A stretch of 64,000 bases of DNA from Deltaproteobacteria bacterium (GTDB lineage: Bacteria > Myxococcota_A > Polyangia > Polyangiales > Polyangiaceae): contig JACRCQ010000061.1 in assembly GCA_016218915.1 (NCBI GenBank), positions 62,001-126,000 on the forward strand, in the 5' to 3' direction. How positions within the stretch are numbered: the first letter of the stretch is position 1; each line of letters opens with the position of its first letter. Below the pieces are notes generated by a model. It saw nothing but the letters and a program-made list of their open reading frames with translations, was not told the DNA's origin and did no database searches. Position numbers and translations under genes: made by a program. Positions 36,060 through 44,862 of the stretch are shown piece after piece.

Positions 36060-37658
36060 GTGAGCGCAACTCGAAACCTTGCGCCAGGACACCCGACTGC
36101 CAACGTGAACCCTGCCCGCGGCACGATTGATTGCGCTGAGACCTGTGATCTCTTCGCTTCGGTTGCAGCGCACGCGCCTGCAACGATTGGGCTGGTCGAT
36201 CGGAGCCTGCGGGTGCGCGCGCTGAGCGACGCGCGTACCGGTGTGGACGGACGCCTACTCCGCGAGTCGGCTGGGACCGATCTGGGAACGGTTCTCACGC
36301 GATTCGGTAGCGGCGTGGACAGCATTGTGCGGGGCGTGCTCGAGACAGGCGCACCCATGCTGGGCGTCGAGGTTCCCTGGCCAGCCAACGGTGCGCACGC
36401 CACGGGAAGCTGGCGGCTCGACTTCTTCCCGCTGCATTGCAGGGGCGAGACCGTGGGAGTCGGGATTGCCGGAACGGACCTGACCGAGCGAAAGCAATTC
36501 GAGCAAGCGTTGCAGGCAGCGGAACGAGCTGCGCAAGAGGCTTGCAAGGCGCGCTCGCAGTTCGTTGCACACGTGAGCCACGAGCTGCGCACGCCGATTC
36601 ACGCGGTGCTCGGCATTGCGGATCTGCTGGGGCAAGCTTCGCTCGACGCTCCGCAACGCGAGCTGGTGGAGTCCCTGCACTCGAGCGCGGAGCTGCTGCT
36701 CGCGACGGTCAATGACCTGCTGGATCTCTCCAAGCTGGAGGCCGGCAAGCTCGACCTGCATTGCTATCCTTTCAACGTCCGTGATGCTCTCGCGGGCGCG
36801 TTGCTGCCGCTCGTGGTGCGGGCGCAGGCCAAGGGGCTGGAGCTGCGCTGGGTCGCGAGCGACGCAGTGCCTGTGGTGCTGCACGGCGATGCAGACCGGT
36901 TTCGGCAGATCCTGCTGAACGTGGTGGGCAATGCCGTGAGATTCACTTTGCAGGGAACGGTTGACGTGAGGCTGGATGGAGCGGTTCGGGAGGATGGCAG
37001 CTGGGATCTGCTTGTGGAGGTTGCGGACACGGGAATAGGCATCGCCCCTGCGGACCAGACCCGTGTCTTCGAGCCCTTCGTGCAAGCGTCGCCCGTCTGC
37101 TCGTCGGGCACGGGACTGGGTCTTACCATTGCCTGGAAGCTGGCGGGCATGATGGGCGGCGGTGTACGGGTCCACAGCGAGCCTGGCGTCGGCTCGTGCT
37201 TCCAGGTCTCGCTGCGAATGGAGGCAGGGAAGGAAGCTTCGCTGTGCACCGCCGACAGCGGGGCGTGCGAGGCTCGCAGCAGCCGCCCGTTGCGCGTGCT
37301 CGTCGTCGAGGACAATGCGGTGAACCGTCTGGTCGCGCAGCGTCTGCTGGAGCGCATGGGCCACGAGGTGCACACGGCCTGCGACGGCCAGCAAGCCGTG
37401 GAGGCGGTCAAGAGCGGCTCGTACGACCTGGTATTGATGGACGTCATGATGCCCCGGATGGATGGCTTGCAGGCGACCGCTGCGATCCGCGATGAGGAGA
37501 AGGTGACCGGAAGCCACGTACCGATCGTGGCGCTGACGGCGCACACAGCTCCAGGCGATGATGCGCGCTGCTTGCACGCGGGCATGAACGGGTACCTTCC
37601 CAAGCCGATCCGCTACGAGGACCTCGAGTCCGCGATCTCCCGCTTCACCGGGAGGTGA
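36060..37658 (+). CDS. Soluble hybrid histidine kinase with PAS-like sensor
   Basis: This is a 532-residue cytoplasmic kinase without transmembrane helices. Residues of about 25-145 form a PAS-like input domain ending in GIAGTDLTERKQFEQ, the usual PAS-to-coil junction. The HisKA H-box is VAHVSHELRTPIHAV. The ATPase domain has NVVGNAVRF, DTGIGI and GTGLGLTIAW. The C-terminal receiver has VVEDNAVN, VLMDVMMPRMDG and the LPKPIR lysine, so the protein should phosphorylate itself. GTG start. It is in an operon with the degenerate receiver. Output is unknown; no DNA-binding partner is adjacent. Confidence 0.88.
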   Translation: MSATRNLAPGHPTANVNPARGTIDCAETCDLFASVAAHAPATIGLVDRSLRVRALSDARTGVDGRLLRESAGTDLGTVLTRFGSGVDSIVRGVLETGAPMLGVEVPWPANGAHATGSWRLDFFPLHCRGETVGVGIAGTDLTERKQFEQALQAAERAAQEACKARSQFVAHVSHELRTPIHAVLGIADLLGQASLDAPQRELVESLHSSAELLLATVNDLLDLSKLEAGKLDLHCYPFNVRDALAGALLPLVVRAQAKGLELRWVASDAVPVVLHGDADRFRQILLNVVGNAVRFTLQGTVDVRLDGAVREDGSWDLLVEVADTGIGIAPADQTRVFEPFVQASPVCSSGTGLGLTIAWKLAGMMGGGVRVHSEPGVGSCFQVSLRMEAGKEASLCTADSGACEARSSRPLRVLVVEDNAVNRLVAQRLLERMGHEVHTACDGQQAVEAVKSGSYDLVLMDVMMPRMDGLQATAAIRDEEKVTGSHVPIVALTAHTAPGDDARCLHAGMNGYLPKPIRYEDLESAISRFTGR

Positions 37659-37730
37659 CCGCAACGCCCGTGAGCACGCCGAGAACGGTCTGGTGGCGCT
37701 TTGCGGCCTCGTGCTACCTTCGAACGGCCG

Positions 37731-39323
37731 ATGGCAACCTGTCCGAAGTGCAGAACGCACCACTCCAACGATGTCAAGACGTGCCCGACGGATGGCAGCG
37801 CACTGCTCGACGATGCGGCGTTTGACAGTGCAGACAAGGAGCTCACCGCCGGCCAGATGGTAGGCGAGTACCAGATCGAGGGAAAGCTGGGCGAGGGTGG
37901 ATTCGGAGTCGTGTTCCGAGCCGTGCACCCGCTGATTGGCAAGCCCGCTGCCATCAAGGTGCTCAATCGCCAGTTCTCTTCGGATCCACAGATGGTCTCG
38001 CGCTTCATCTCCGAGGCCCGATCGGTCAACCAGATCCGTCACCGCAACATCATCGACATATTCGCCTTCGGAAGGCTCGAGGACGGGCGCCAGTACTATG
38101 TGATGGAGCTTCTCGAGGGGACCACGCTCGATGCCTACGTGCATGGCAAGGGAAAGCTGCCGCCCGCGGAGGCAGTGGGCGTGCTGCGCCAGGTTGCACG
38201 CGCGCTGGACGCTGCTCATGCCCACGGCATCGCGCATCGGGACTTGAAGCCCGAGAACATCTTCCTGACGTTCGACGATGACGGCGCGCCGTTTCCGAAG
38301 CTGCTGGACTTCGGCATAGCCAAGCTGATGGGAGAAGCCGGGGCAGCTCACAAGACGCGCACGGGTGTGCCGATCGGAACGCCGTACTACATGTCGCCCG
38401 AGCAGTGCCGCGGCGTCAATGTCGACCATCGGACCGATATCTACTCGTTCGGAATCGTTGCCTTCGAGATCCTGACGGGCAAGCTGCCGTTCTCCGGCGA
38501 CACGGTCATGGATGTGCTGCTCAAGCAGGCCACCATGGCTCCTCCCAGGGCTTCGTCGGTCGCTGCCGAGCTGCCCGCTGCCATGGACGAGCCGTTGCTG
38601 GCCATGCTCGACAAGGATCCGGACAAGCGTCCTGCAAGCGTGGGAGCCGCGGTGGACGCGCTCGCTGCTGCGGCCGGCATCGCTGTCCCGCAGCGGGTCG
38701 CTCCTACGTTCGACAAGTCCGCGCCGGTCCGCGTCGTGACCGACGGCAAGATGACACCCGCAGACATGAGTGCCCTGGCCGAGGCAGGAACGATGCAGGG
38801 CATGCCCACGCCGAGCGTGGCGTTTGCGACCACCACGGCGCCGCGCAGGAGCCGCGCGCGGCTCTACGCCGCAGCAGCGATCGGCGCAGTCGCGCTCACC
38901 GCCGTGGTCGTCACCGCGCTGCTGCTGCGCTCCAACGCAAGTGCGACCTTGCCGGCCGCTGCGCCCTCGCAATCGGTGGCCGTGCAAAAGGTCGCCGAAT
39001 CTGCGTCGGCGACTCCGACCGCTGTGCAGACGCCGCCCCAGATCGCCGCGGCGACCGACGTTGCGTTCACCGTCCAGTCGGTCCCCGCAGACGTCGAGAT
39101 CTTCCTCGGTGACGAGAAGCTGGGCACGTCACCTGGGCCGATCAGCGTCCGCAAGGGCACGGACAAGATCAAGCTCACGTTCAAGGCCAAGGGATACAAG
39201 TCGTCTGAGCTGGAGGTTGCGCCGACTGCGGATGGCGTATTGTCGGTGACGCTGCAGAAGGCTGTCGCTGCCGGCAAGACACAGAAGCGCACCGGAGGGG
39301 GCGAGCTCGAGAATCCCTTCTGA
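37731..39323 (+). CDS. Ser/Thr protein kinase with zinc ribbon and PEGA domain
   Basis: This 530-residue Hanks-type kinase has a zinc-ribbon N-terminus (CPKC, then a third Cys at residue 18). The kinase domain has GEGGFGVVFR, AIKVL, HRDLKPEN, DFGIAK and MSPEQ, so it should be active. A membrane helix (LYAAAAIGAVALTAVVVTALLL) is followed by an outside part. That part ends in a PEGA domain (VQSVPADVEIFLGDEKLGTS...PISVRKG). PEGA domains are surface or carbohydrate-binding modules, so the kinase may sense the envelope. The next two genes encode a surface lipoprotein and a double-PEGA protein and may form one operon. Confidence 0.9.
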   Translation: MATCPKCRTHHSNDVKTCPTDGSALLDDAAFDSADKELTAGQMVGEYQIEGKLGEGGFGVVFRAVHPLIGKPAAIKVLNRQFSSDPQMVSRFISEARSVNQIRHRNIIDIFAFGRLEDGRQYYVMELLEGTTLDAYVHGKGKLPPAEAVGVLRQVARALDAAHAHGIAHRDLKPENIFLTFDDDGAPFPKLLDFGIAKLMGEAGAAHKTRTGVPIGTPYYMSPEQCRGVNVDHRTDIYSFGIVAFEILTGKLPFSGDTVMDVLLKQATMAPPRASSVAAELPAAMDEPLLAMLDKDPDKRPASVGAAVDALAAAAGIAVPQRVAPTFDKSAPVRVVTDGKMTPADMSALAEAGTMQGMPTPSVAFATTTAPRRSRARLYAAAAIGAVALTAVVVTALLLRSNASATLPAAAPSQSVAVQKVAESASATPTAVQTPPQIAAATDVAFTVQSVPADVEIFLGDEKLGTSPGPISVRKGTDKIKLTFKAKGYKSSELEVAPTADGVLSVTLQKAVAAGKTQKRTGGGELENPF

Positions 39324-39379
39324 GCCGCAAAGGTCCGCAGCGGGATTCGAGGCGACCCAGGAGCATGGAGGTTCGTATC

Positions 39380-42097
39380 ATGCGTTGGAAGCATCGGGCG
39401 GCGTTGGCGCTGGGCATCGGAGTGGCATCGCTCGCTGGCTGCTCCGAGCTTGCTCCGATCGTGCGAGGTACCTGCGGCAACGGAATCGTCGAGCCCGACA
39501 ATGGCGAGGACTGTGACGGGTTCCCGCAAGGTGTCTGCGTCGCACCAGGCTCCCAAGGCGAGTGCCGCTTCGGCTGCGATCCATCCAACGCTGCAGGGAC
39601 CTGTCCGCAAGGGTGGGGCTGCGGAAGCGACAAGATATGTCGCAAGGCTTCCAAGCGCTTCGCGAAGGGCTTGCACCCCTCCTCTACGCCGCTGCGCAGG
39701 GTGTTTCCCGGGGACTTCGACGGCGACGGGCGCTCGGACGTAGTGGCGCTCGGAGCCGACGAGCTGTTCGTGCGTTACTTCGATGCTGCGGATCCCTTCG
39801 GCACCGAGGTGCTGATCCGTCCTGCCACGGTCCCTGCGGTCGGTGCGCTCACCGAGTCGCCGACCTCGGACTTCATCACCATGAGCCTGGGCGGCTTGAA
39901 CGTGATGCGGGGGACCACGGACAAGACCTTTCTGCCTACTCCTTACTCGTCCATACCGATCCCGGCAGGCAATACGCGCTTCGTTGCCATGGATGCCATG
40001 CCGCCCAACATCCTCGCGCCCGGCCAGTACTATGGCGATGAGATCATCGTCTTCTGGGAGAATCAAATTGTCGTCCCAGGCGCGTCCCAGAACGGAGCCA
40101 AGGACGTCATCCTGTTTCAGTCGACGGCCACGGCAGCCGACGTGCTCGGCGAGATCCAGGTGGCGGACCTGTGGGTGGACCCCTTGGAGTCTCCTTGCCA
40201 GGAGATCGCCGTAGCGTTCAAGGGCGATTCGAAGGTGAACGTGCTGACGCCGTGCAAGCGCTCCGGAGCCGGCTACGTGTGGAACGACAACATCAATGCG
40301 CTGCCCCCGGTGGTGCTCGAAGGGGCACCGATCGGCTCCGGCGTAATCGCCACGGATCTGAATGGCGACCAGCGCGTGGACCTGCTGGTGAGCGATGCAA
40401 AGCTGGCGCTGTACGCCGCGTACGGCACGAATGGGGGCAAGTTCCACTCCGATCCGACGCAGCTCGGGTCGACCGGGCTGGTACCGGACCAGAAGTTCGC
40501 GAAGGTGATCGTGCAGGGAGAGGGGGGACTCCTGGGGCTCCCGCTGGCTGCAGCGGATCTCACCGGCGACGGCTACCCAGAGCTCGTGATCGGCCAACCC
40601 TACTCGCTGGTCCTGGTCAGCACCAAGCTCAGCCAGCCCAATGCATGGGCGTACATGGCCGTGGCCGGCAGGGACGACGTCCACTGGACCCAGGCGCGCA
40701 TCGCGGATCTCAACAGCAATGGGATTCCCGACATCCTTGCGTCGACCGACGACTCGCCGGACTTCGACTTCTACAATGGTGTCGGCGGGGGGCTGTTCAA
40801 CTACTTCGAGATCCGAACCAACGGTGTTCCCGGGGAGATCAGGATCGGGGACTTCGATGGAGACCTGATCAGCGACGTGGCATTTGCCGACCGCACCCCA
40901 GGTATCCATGACACGCTCTCGGTGTTGTTCGGTAATCCGTTCGGCGCGCCTGGACCGTCGGTGAGCATGGGACGCATCGGCTCGATCAGCGGCATCCTTC
41001 CCATGAACATGGTCTCGTTCGGGCTGGATGCGGTCACGGACATGATCGTGGTCACCAAGGACGATTCGGACAACCAGAGCCTGGCTGTGTTCTCGGGATC
41101 GAGTGATCGCCAGCTCCAGTCCCCGCTGCGCCTGACGCGCGCAGGGCTCGCGAACCAATCGGTCGATGCGCTCCCTGAGCTGGCGATCGTCGGCCACTTC
41201 AACGGCGAGAGCGGTGAGAAGCGGCACCTGGATGCAGCGGCCATCGCGAGCGAAAAGCCGGACGTCGTCACGGGCGCGGGAGGTCTGCGGCTGTGGCTGC
41301 TTCCTTCCACCGGAGAAGCCGCCATCGACCCTGCGACCATCCTGTCCAGCGACGCGCTCCCGTCGGAGTTCATGCCCAACCTGGGGCTCGCCGTGGCCGT
41401 GAACCTGGATCGGGAGAAAGGCGACGACGAGCTGGTGATGCTGGCTCCCTCGCTGGCCGGGGTGGACTCGGGCATGCTGGGGCTGATGGGCATCGCGCGA
41501 AGCAAGCCGGTGGACACGCTGCACCAGTTCGCGCTCGACGGCCCTTTGCAGGCTACCAAGCCAGCCTGGATCGGGGACAACAGCCGCATGTCGAGCGCTT
41601 CGCAGGGGACCAAAGGGGGAACGCCGCCAGGCGGGCAAGGAGGCACTGCGGACATGGCTGGTAACGGGGCGGGCCAGATCCGGGCCGTGGACATCGACGC
41701 AGACGGCCTGGTGGACGTCATTGCGACCGGAACGTCCATCGGGACCGAGCAGGCATCGCGCATGCTGATCATCTACCGCAACACGGGCGACGGGAAGCTC
41801 AATGCGGCGGACGGGTTCGAGGTTGCGAATCCGTCGAAGCAGCTGATCCAGGGATTCCTACTGGTGCAAGCCGATGATGATCCGGAGCGTGAGCTTGTGA
41901 TTCTCACCCGGGATGAGGCGTGGCTGGTGCAGGTGGACCTTGCGGGCAAGAAGCTCGTGGAGTCTAAGCAGCTCGAGGACGTGAAGGGGGGATTCGACGG
42001 CATCGCGGCGGACTTCGACGGCGATGGCGTGGAAGACCTGGTGATCGTGGGAGAGATGGGCATTCACTACCACCGTGGGATTGCGGTGCTGCCATGA
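39380..42097 (+). CDS. FG-GAP/VCBS-repeat lipoprotein
   Basis: This is a 905-residue lipoprotein (lipobox SLAGC, Cys21). A short Cys-rich knob follows (GNGIVEPDNGEDCDG, then PQGWGCGSDKIC). The rest is a beta-propeller-like array with many Asp-loop repeats of the FG-GAP type: GDFDGDGRSDVV, TDLNGDQRVDLL, ADLTGDGYPELV, GDFDGDLISDVA and ADFDGDGVEDLV. These loops bind calcium and display the propeller outside the cell. ATG 39380 has GGAGG eight bases upstream, whereas the ATG at 39365 is preceded by a poorly spaced site. Its stop overlaps the next start (ATGA). Confidence 0.8.
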   Translation: MRWKHRAALALGIGVASLAGCSELAPIVRGTCGNGIVEPDNGEDCDGFPQGVCVAPGSQGECRFGCDPSNAAGTCPQGWGCGSDKICRKASKRFAKGLHPSSTPLRRVFPGDFDGDGRSDVVALGADELFVRYFDAADPFGTEVLIRPATVPAVGALTESPTSDFITMSLGGLNVMRGTTDKTFLPTPYSSIPIPAGNTRFVAMDAMPPNILAPGQYYGDEIIVFWENQIVVPGASQNGAKDVILFQSTATAADVLGEIQVADLWVDPLESPCQEIAVAFKGDSKVNVLTPCKRSGAGYVWNDNINALPPVVLEGAPIGSGVIATDLNGDQRVDLLVSDAKLALYAAYGTNGGKFHSDPTQLGSTGLVPDQKFAKVIVQGEGGLLGLPLAAADLTGDGYPELVIGQPYSLVLVSTKLSQPNAWAYMAVAGRDDVHWTQARIADLNSNGIPDILASTDDSPDFDFYNGVGGGLFNYFEIRTNGVPGEIRIGDFDGDLISDVAFADRTPGIHDTLSVLFGNPFGAPGPSVSMGRIGSISGILPMNMVSFGLDAVTDMIVVTKDDSDNQSLAVFSGSSDRQLQSPLRLTRAGLANQSVDALPELAIVGHFNGESGEKRHLDAAAIASEKPDVVTGAGGLRLWLLPSTGEAAIDPATILSSDALPSEFMPNLGLAVAVNLDREKGDDELVMLAPSLAGVDSGMLGLMGIARSKPVDTLHQFALDGPLQATKPAWIGDNSRMSSASQGTKGGTPPGGQGGTADMAGNGAGQIRAVDIDADGLVDVIATGTSIGTEQASRMLIIYRNTGDGKLNAADGFEVANPSKQLIQGFLLVQADDDPERELVILTRDEAWLVQVDLAGKKLVESKQLEDVKGGFDGIAADFDGDGVEDLVIVGEMGIHYHRGIAVLP

Positions 42098-43338
42098 GAC
42101 AGATCCTGAGCCTTGGGTGTCTGATCGGCTCTCTGTGTGCCTCGGCGCCGTTGCTCGCGCAGGAGCAGGTGGAGCAGGCCAAGACGTACTTCAATGCCGG
42201 GGCGTCTGCCTATGAAGCCGGGCAGTTCCAGGCAGCAGCGCAGGCCTTCGAGCAGGCCTACAAGCTGGCGCCGAGACCAGCGATTCTCTTCTCCCTGGCC
42301 CAGGCATTCAGGCGCCAGTACTACATCGACAAGCGACCGGACAACCTGCGGCAAGCCATTGCCACCTATCGGGACTACCTGGCAAAGGTCCAGCAGGGAG
42401 GGCGTCGCGCAGATGCGGCGCAAGCGCTCGCCGAGCTGGAGCCCATTGCCTCCAGGCAGACGCAGGACAGCGCGGGCGCCGCTCCCGTCGCGCCGATCAA
42501 GCCGCAAACCCGACTGATGATCTCCTCGCAGACCTCCGGCGCAACCGTGATCCTCGACAAGGCGTCCGCAGTGCCGGCTCCGCTCATCTCCGAAGTCCAG
42601 CCTGGCAAGCACCATGTCACGGTGCGGGCCCCCGGGTACTTCGACGAGGACCGGGACGTGGCCGCAGCAGAAGGCGGGGTGGTCGCCTTTGATCTCGCGT
42701 TGAAGGAAAAGCCCGCGCGGCTCCAGTTCGTGGGCGACAGCGGGGCAGAGATCTCGATCGACGGACGGCTCGCCGGAACGACACCGCTCGCGACGGCGAT
42801 CGAGCTGCCTTCGGGTCATCATCTGATCACGATCACGAAGAACGGGCACAAGCCGCTGGTCAGCGAGATGGTGCTCGCGCGCGATGAAGGCAAGACGATC
42901 GAGTATGCGCTCCCGTCCACGGGACAGCGGGTTGCGTCCTATGGTCTGCTCACCGGCGCGGCGTTGGGCGTGATCGCAGGGGGCGTGTTCACGGGCCTTT
43001 CCCTGAGCGAGCAGCGCAAGGCGCGGGATGTGACCGACGCAGCAGCGCAGGGGAACATCCTGCCATCCGATGCGGAGGCCTACGACCAGGCACGAGCGGA
43101 CCGTGACCGCTTCCGCACGGCTGCTGCGATCTCGTTCGGCTCGGGGCTGGCGCTGGGGGTGACCGGATTGCTCTTGTACGCGTTCGATCGACCTTCGGTA
43201 TCTGCACCGCCTTCGCGTTTCGAGCAGAAAGCGCCGGAGCCGACCCAGCGTCCCCGCGATCCGGCCTCCATGGAGATGTCCGCGGCTCCGTTCTGGGCGC
43301 CAGGCGCAGCCGGCGTGAGCTTTGGCGGCAGATTTTGA
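42094..43338 (+). CDS. TPR and tandem PEGA-domain envelope protein
   Basis: This is a 414-residue protein with signal peptide (cleavage near LLAQEQ). Two TPR-type helices follow (YFNAGASAYEAGQFQAAAQA, then AFEQAYKLAPRP). Two PEGA-like repeats come next: TRLMISSQTSGATVILDK and RLQFVGDSGAEISIDGRLAG. Two membrane-spanning segments lie near the C-terminus (about residues 282-302 and 345-362). The start overlaps the FG-GAP lipoprotein stop, so production is probably coupled. It resembles the kinase gene three steps upstream in using PEGA, which suggests a common envelope ligand. Confidence 0.75.
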   Translation: MRQILSLGCLIGSLCASAPLLAQEQVEQAKTYFNAGASAYEAGQFQAAAQAFEQAYKLAPRPAILFSLAQAFRRQYYIDKRPDNLRQAIATYRDYLAKVQQGGRRADAAQALAELEPIASRQTQDSAGAAPVAPIKPQTRLMISSQTSGATVILDKASAVPAPLISEVQPGKHHVTVRAPGYFDEDRDVAAAEGGVVAFDLALKEKPARLQFVGDSGAEISIDGRLAGTTPLATAIELPSGHHLITITKNGHKPLVSEMVLARDEGKTIEYALPSTGQRVASYGLLTGAALGVIAGGVFTGLSLSEQRKARDVTDAAAQGNILPSDAEAYDQARADRDRFRTAAAISFGSGLALGVTGLLLYAFDRPSVSAPPSRFEQKAPEPTQRPRDPASMEMSAAPFWAPGAAGVSFGGRF

Positions 43339-43382
43339 CGCAGCGATTGACCTGACGCGCGGATGACTCCATCTTCCGCACG

Positions 43383-43862
43383 ATGCTCTCCAGAATCCCG
43401 TTCGGAAGAGCCCTGCGCGCTGCGTGGAGCTCGCTGCGCCCCCTGCCTGGGGGACGCGCGATCTTCAGCGGTGTGTTCGGCACGATGGTCCCCTACTCGG
43501 GCACGATCCACCCGCTGATCCTGGAGCTGGAGCCCGGATACGCGCGCGTGCAGATCCGCGATCGACGCAGCGTGCGCAACCACCTGGAGAGCGTGCACGC
43601 CATCGCGCTCATGAACGTCGCGGAGATGGCCACCGGGCTGGCGATGATGTTCGGGCTGCCGGATGACGCCCGGGCGATCATCACGCACTTGTCGATCGAC
43701 TACCTGAAGAAGGCGCGCGGCACGCTGACCGCCGAGTGCCGGTGCGAAGTGCCGCGGACGAACGAGCGAGCGGAGTATGATTTCTCGAGCGATGTTCGCG
43801 ACGAGAGTGGCGAGGTCGTAGCGCGGGCCCAGGCTCGCTGGCTGGTCGGACCGGCTTCGTAG
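43383..43862 (+). CDS. DUF4442-type hot-dog thioesterase-like protein
   Basis: This 159-residue protein has the DUF4442/PaaI hot-dog pattern. A hydrophobic central helix region reads HLESVHAIALMNVAEMATGL, with the conserved His-Ile-Ala-type turn that normally carries the catalytic site. A long strand SIDYLKKARGTLTAECRCE follows. Hot-dog proteins of this type hydrolyse acyl-CoA thioesters, but no substrate is known for DUF4442. It precedes the nitronate monooxygenase-like gene by 10 bases, so the two probably form an operon with a role in fatty-acid or nitro-compound handling. Confidence 0.75.
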   Translation: MLSRIPFGRALRAAWSSLRPLPGGRAIFSGVFGTMVPYSGTIHPLILELEPGYARVQIRDRRSVRNHLESVHAIALMNVAEMATGLAMMFGLPDDARAIITHLSIDYLKKARGTLTAECRCEVPRTNERAEYDFSSDVRDESGEVVARAQARWLVGPAS

Positions 43863-43872
43863 GAAGGAACCC

Positions 43873-44841
43873 ATGAGCCACAGCACCCGCTTCACCCGTC
43901 AGGTCGGAATCCAGGAGCCGATCATCTGCGGCGCGATGTATCCCTGCTCCAATCCGGAGCTGGTCGCGGCCGTGTCCGAGGCCGGTGGCATCGGGATCGT
44001 GCAGCCGCTGTCCATGGTGTACGTGCACAAGCACGAGTTCCGCGCAGGGATGAAGCTGATCCGACGGCTCACCAGCAAGCCTGTGGGCTTGAACGTGATC
44101 ACGGAGAAGTCCCTGTCCCGGGTCTACGAGAAGCGCATGCGCGCCTTCCTGGACATCTCGATCGAGGAAGGCGTCCGGTTCTTCGTGACCGCGCTCGGCA
44201 ATCCCCGCTGGGTCGTGGAGCGCGCGCACGCTGCGGGCGGCGTGGTCTACCACGACGTGGTGGAGCGCAAGTGGGCCGACAAGGCGCTTCAGGCCGGGGT
44301 GGACGGGCTGATCTGCGTCAACAACAGGGCAGGCGGGCACGCTGGACGCAAGACGGCAGAGCAGCTCTGGGATGAGCTGCACGACCTGGGCGTGCCCCTG
44401 ATCTGCGCGGGCGGCGTAGGCAGACCCTCGGACTACGAAGCCGCGCTGAAGCTGGGATACGATGGAGTCCAGATGGGCACGCGGTTCATCGCTACGCACG
44501 AGTGCACCGCGCACGCTGACTACAAGGCCGCGATCCTGCGCGCCGAGGAGCGGGACATCGTGCTCACCGATCGAATCACCGGCGTTCCGGTCTCCATCAT
44601 ACGCACACCCACCGTGGAGAAGATGGGCACGCGTGCAGGTCCGCTGGCCCGCTGGCTTCTGCGCGGCACTACCACGAGGCACTGGATGCGCGCCCTGTAC
44701 ACCCTTCGCAGCGCCTGGCAGCTGAAGGAAGCGTCGATGCGCGGCATGTCCTCCAAGGACTTCTGGCAAGCCGGACGTAGCGTGGCAGGGATCGATTCGA
44801 TCGAGTCAGCCTCCGCGATCATCCAGCGCTTTGCTGGATAG
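43873..44841 (+). CDS. Nitronate monooxygenase-family flavoprotein
   Basis: This 322-residue TIM-barrel flavoprotein belongs to the NPD/2-nitropropane dioxygenase family. FMN-binding signs are the start QEPIICGAMYPCSNPELVAA, EAGGIGIV, and the loop NNRAGGHAG with the usual GGH. Later come ICAGGVGRPSDYEAAL and DGVQMGTRFIAT. The family contains true nitronate monooxygenases and enoyl-ACP reductases of the FabK type, and motif reading cannot decide between them. A strong AAGGAA precedes the ATG. It is convergent with the Sel1 gene (21 bases between stops). Confidence 0.8.
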   Translation: MSHSTRFTRQVGIQEPIICGAMYPCSNPELVAAVSEAGGIGIVQPLSMVYVHKHEFRAGMKLIRRLTSKPVGLNVITEKSLSRVYEKRMRAFLDISIEEGVRFFVTALGNPRWVVERAHAAGGVVYHDVVERKWADKALQAGVDGLICVNNRAGGHAGRKTAEQLWDELHDLGVPLICAGGVGRPSDYEAALKLGYDGVQMGTRFIATHECTAHADYKAAILRAEERDIVLTDRITGVPVSIIRTPTVEKMGTRAGPLARWLLRGTTTRHWMRALYTLRSAWQLKEASMRGMSSKDFWQAGRSVAGIDSIESASAIIQRFAG

Positions 44842-44862
44842 GCCATCGCTCCCCACCCCCTT

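Noticed and set aside
36255..41638. Two very long minus-strand frames opposite the hybrid kinase, the PEGA kinase and the FG-GAP gene
   Set aside because: The plus-strand frames carry clear kinase and FG-GAP motifs; the antisense translations are Arg/His-rich without motifs.
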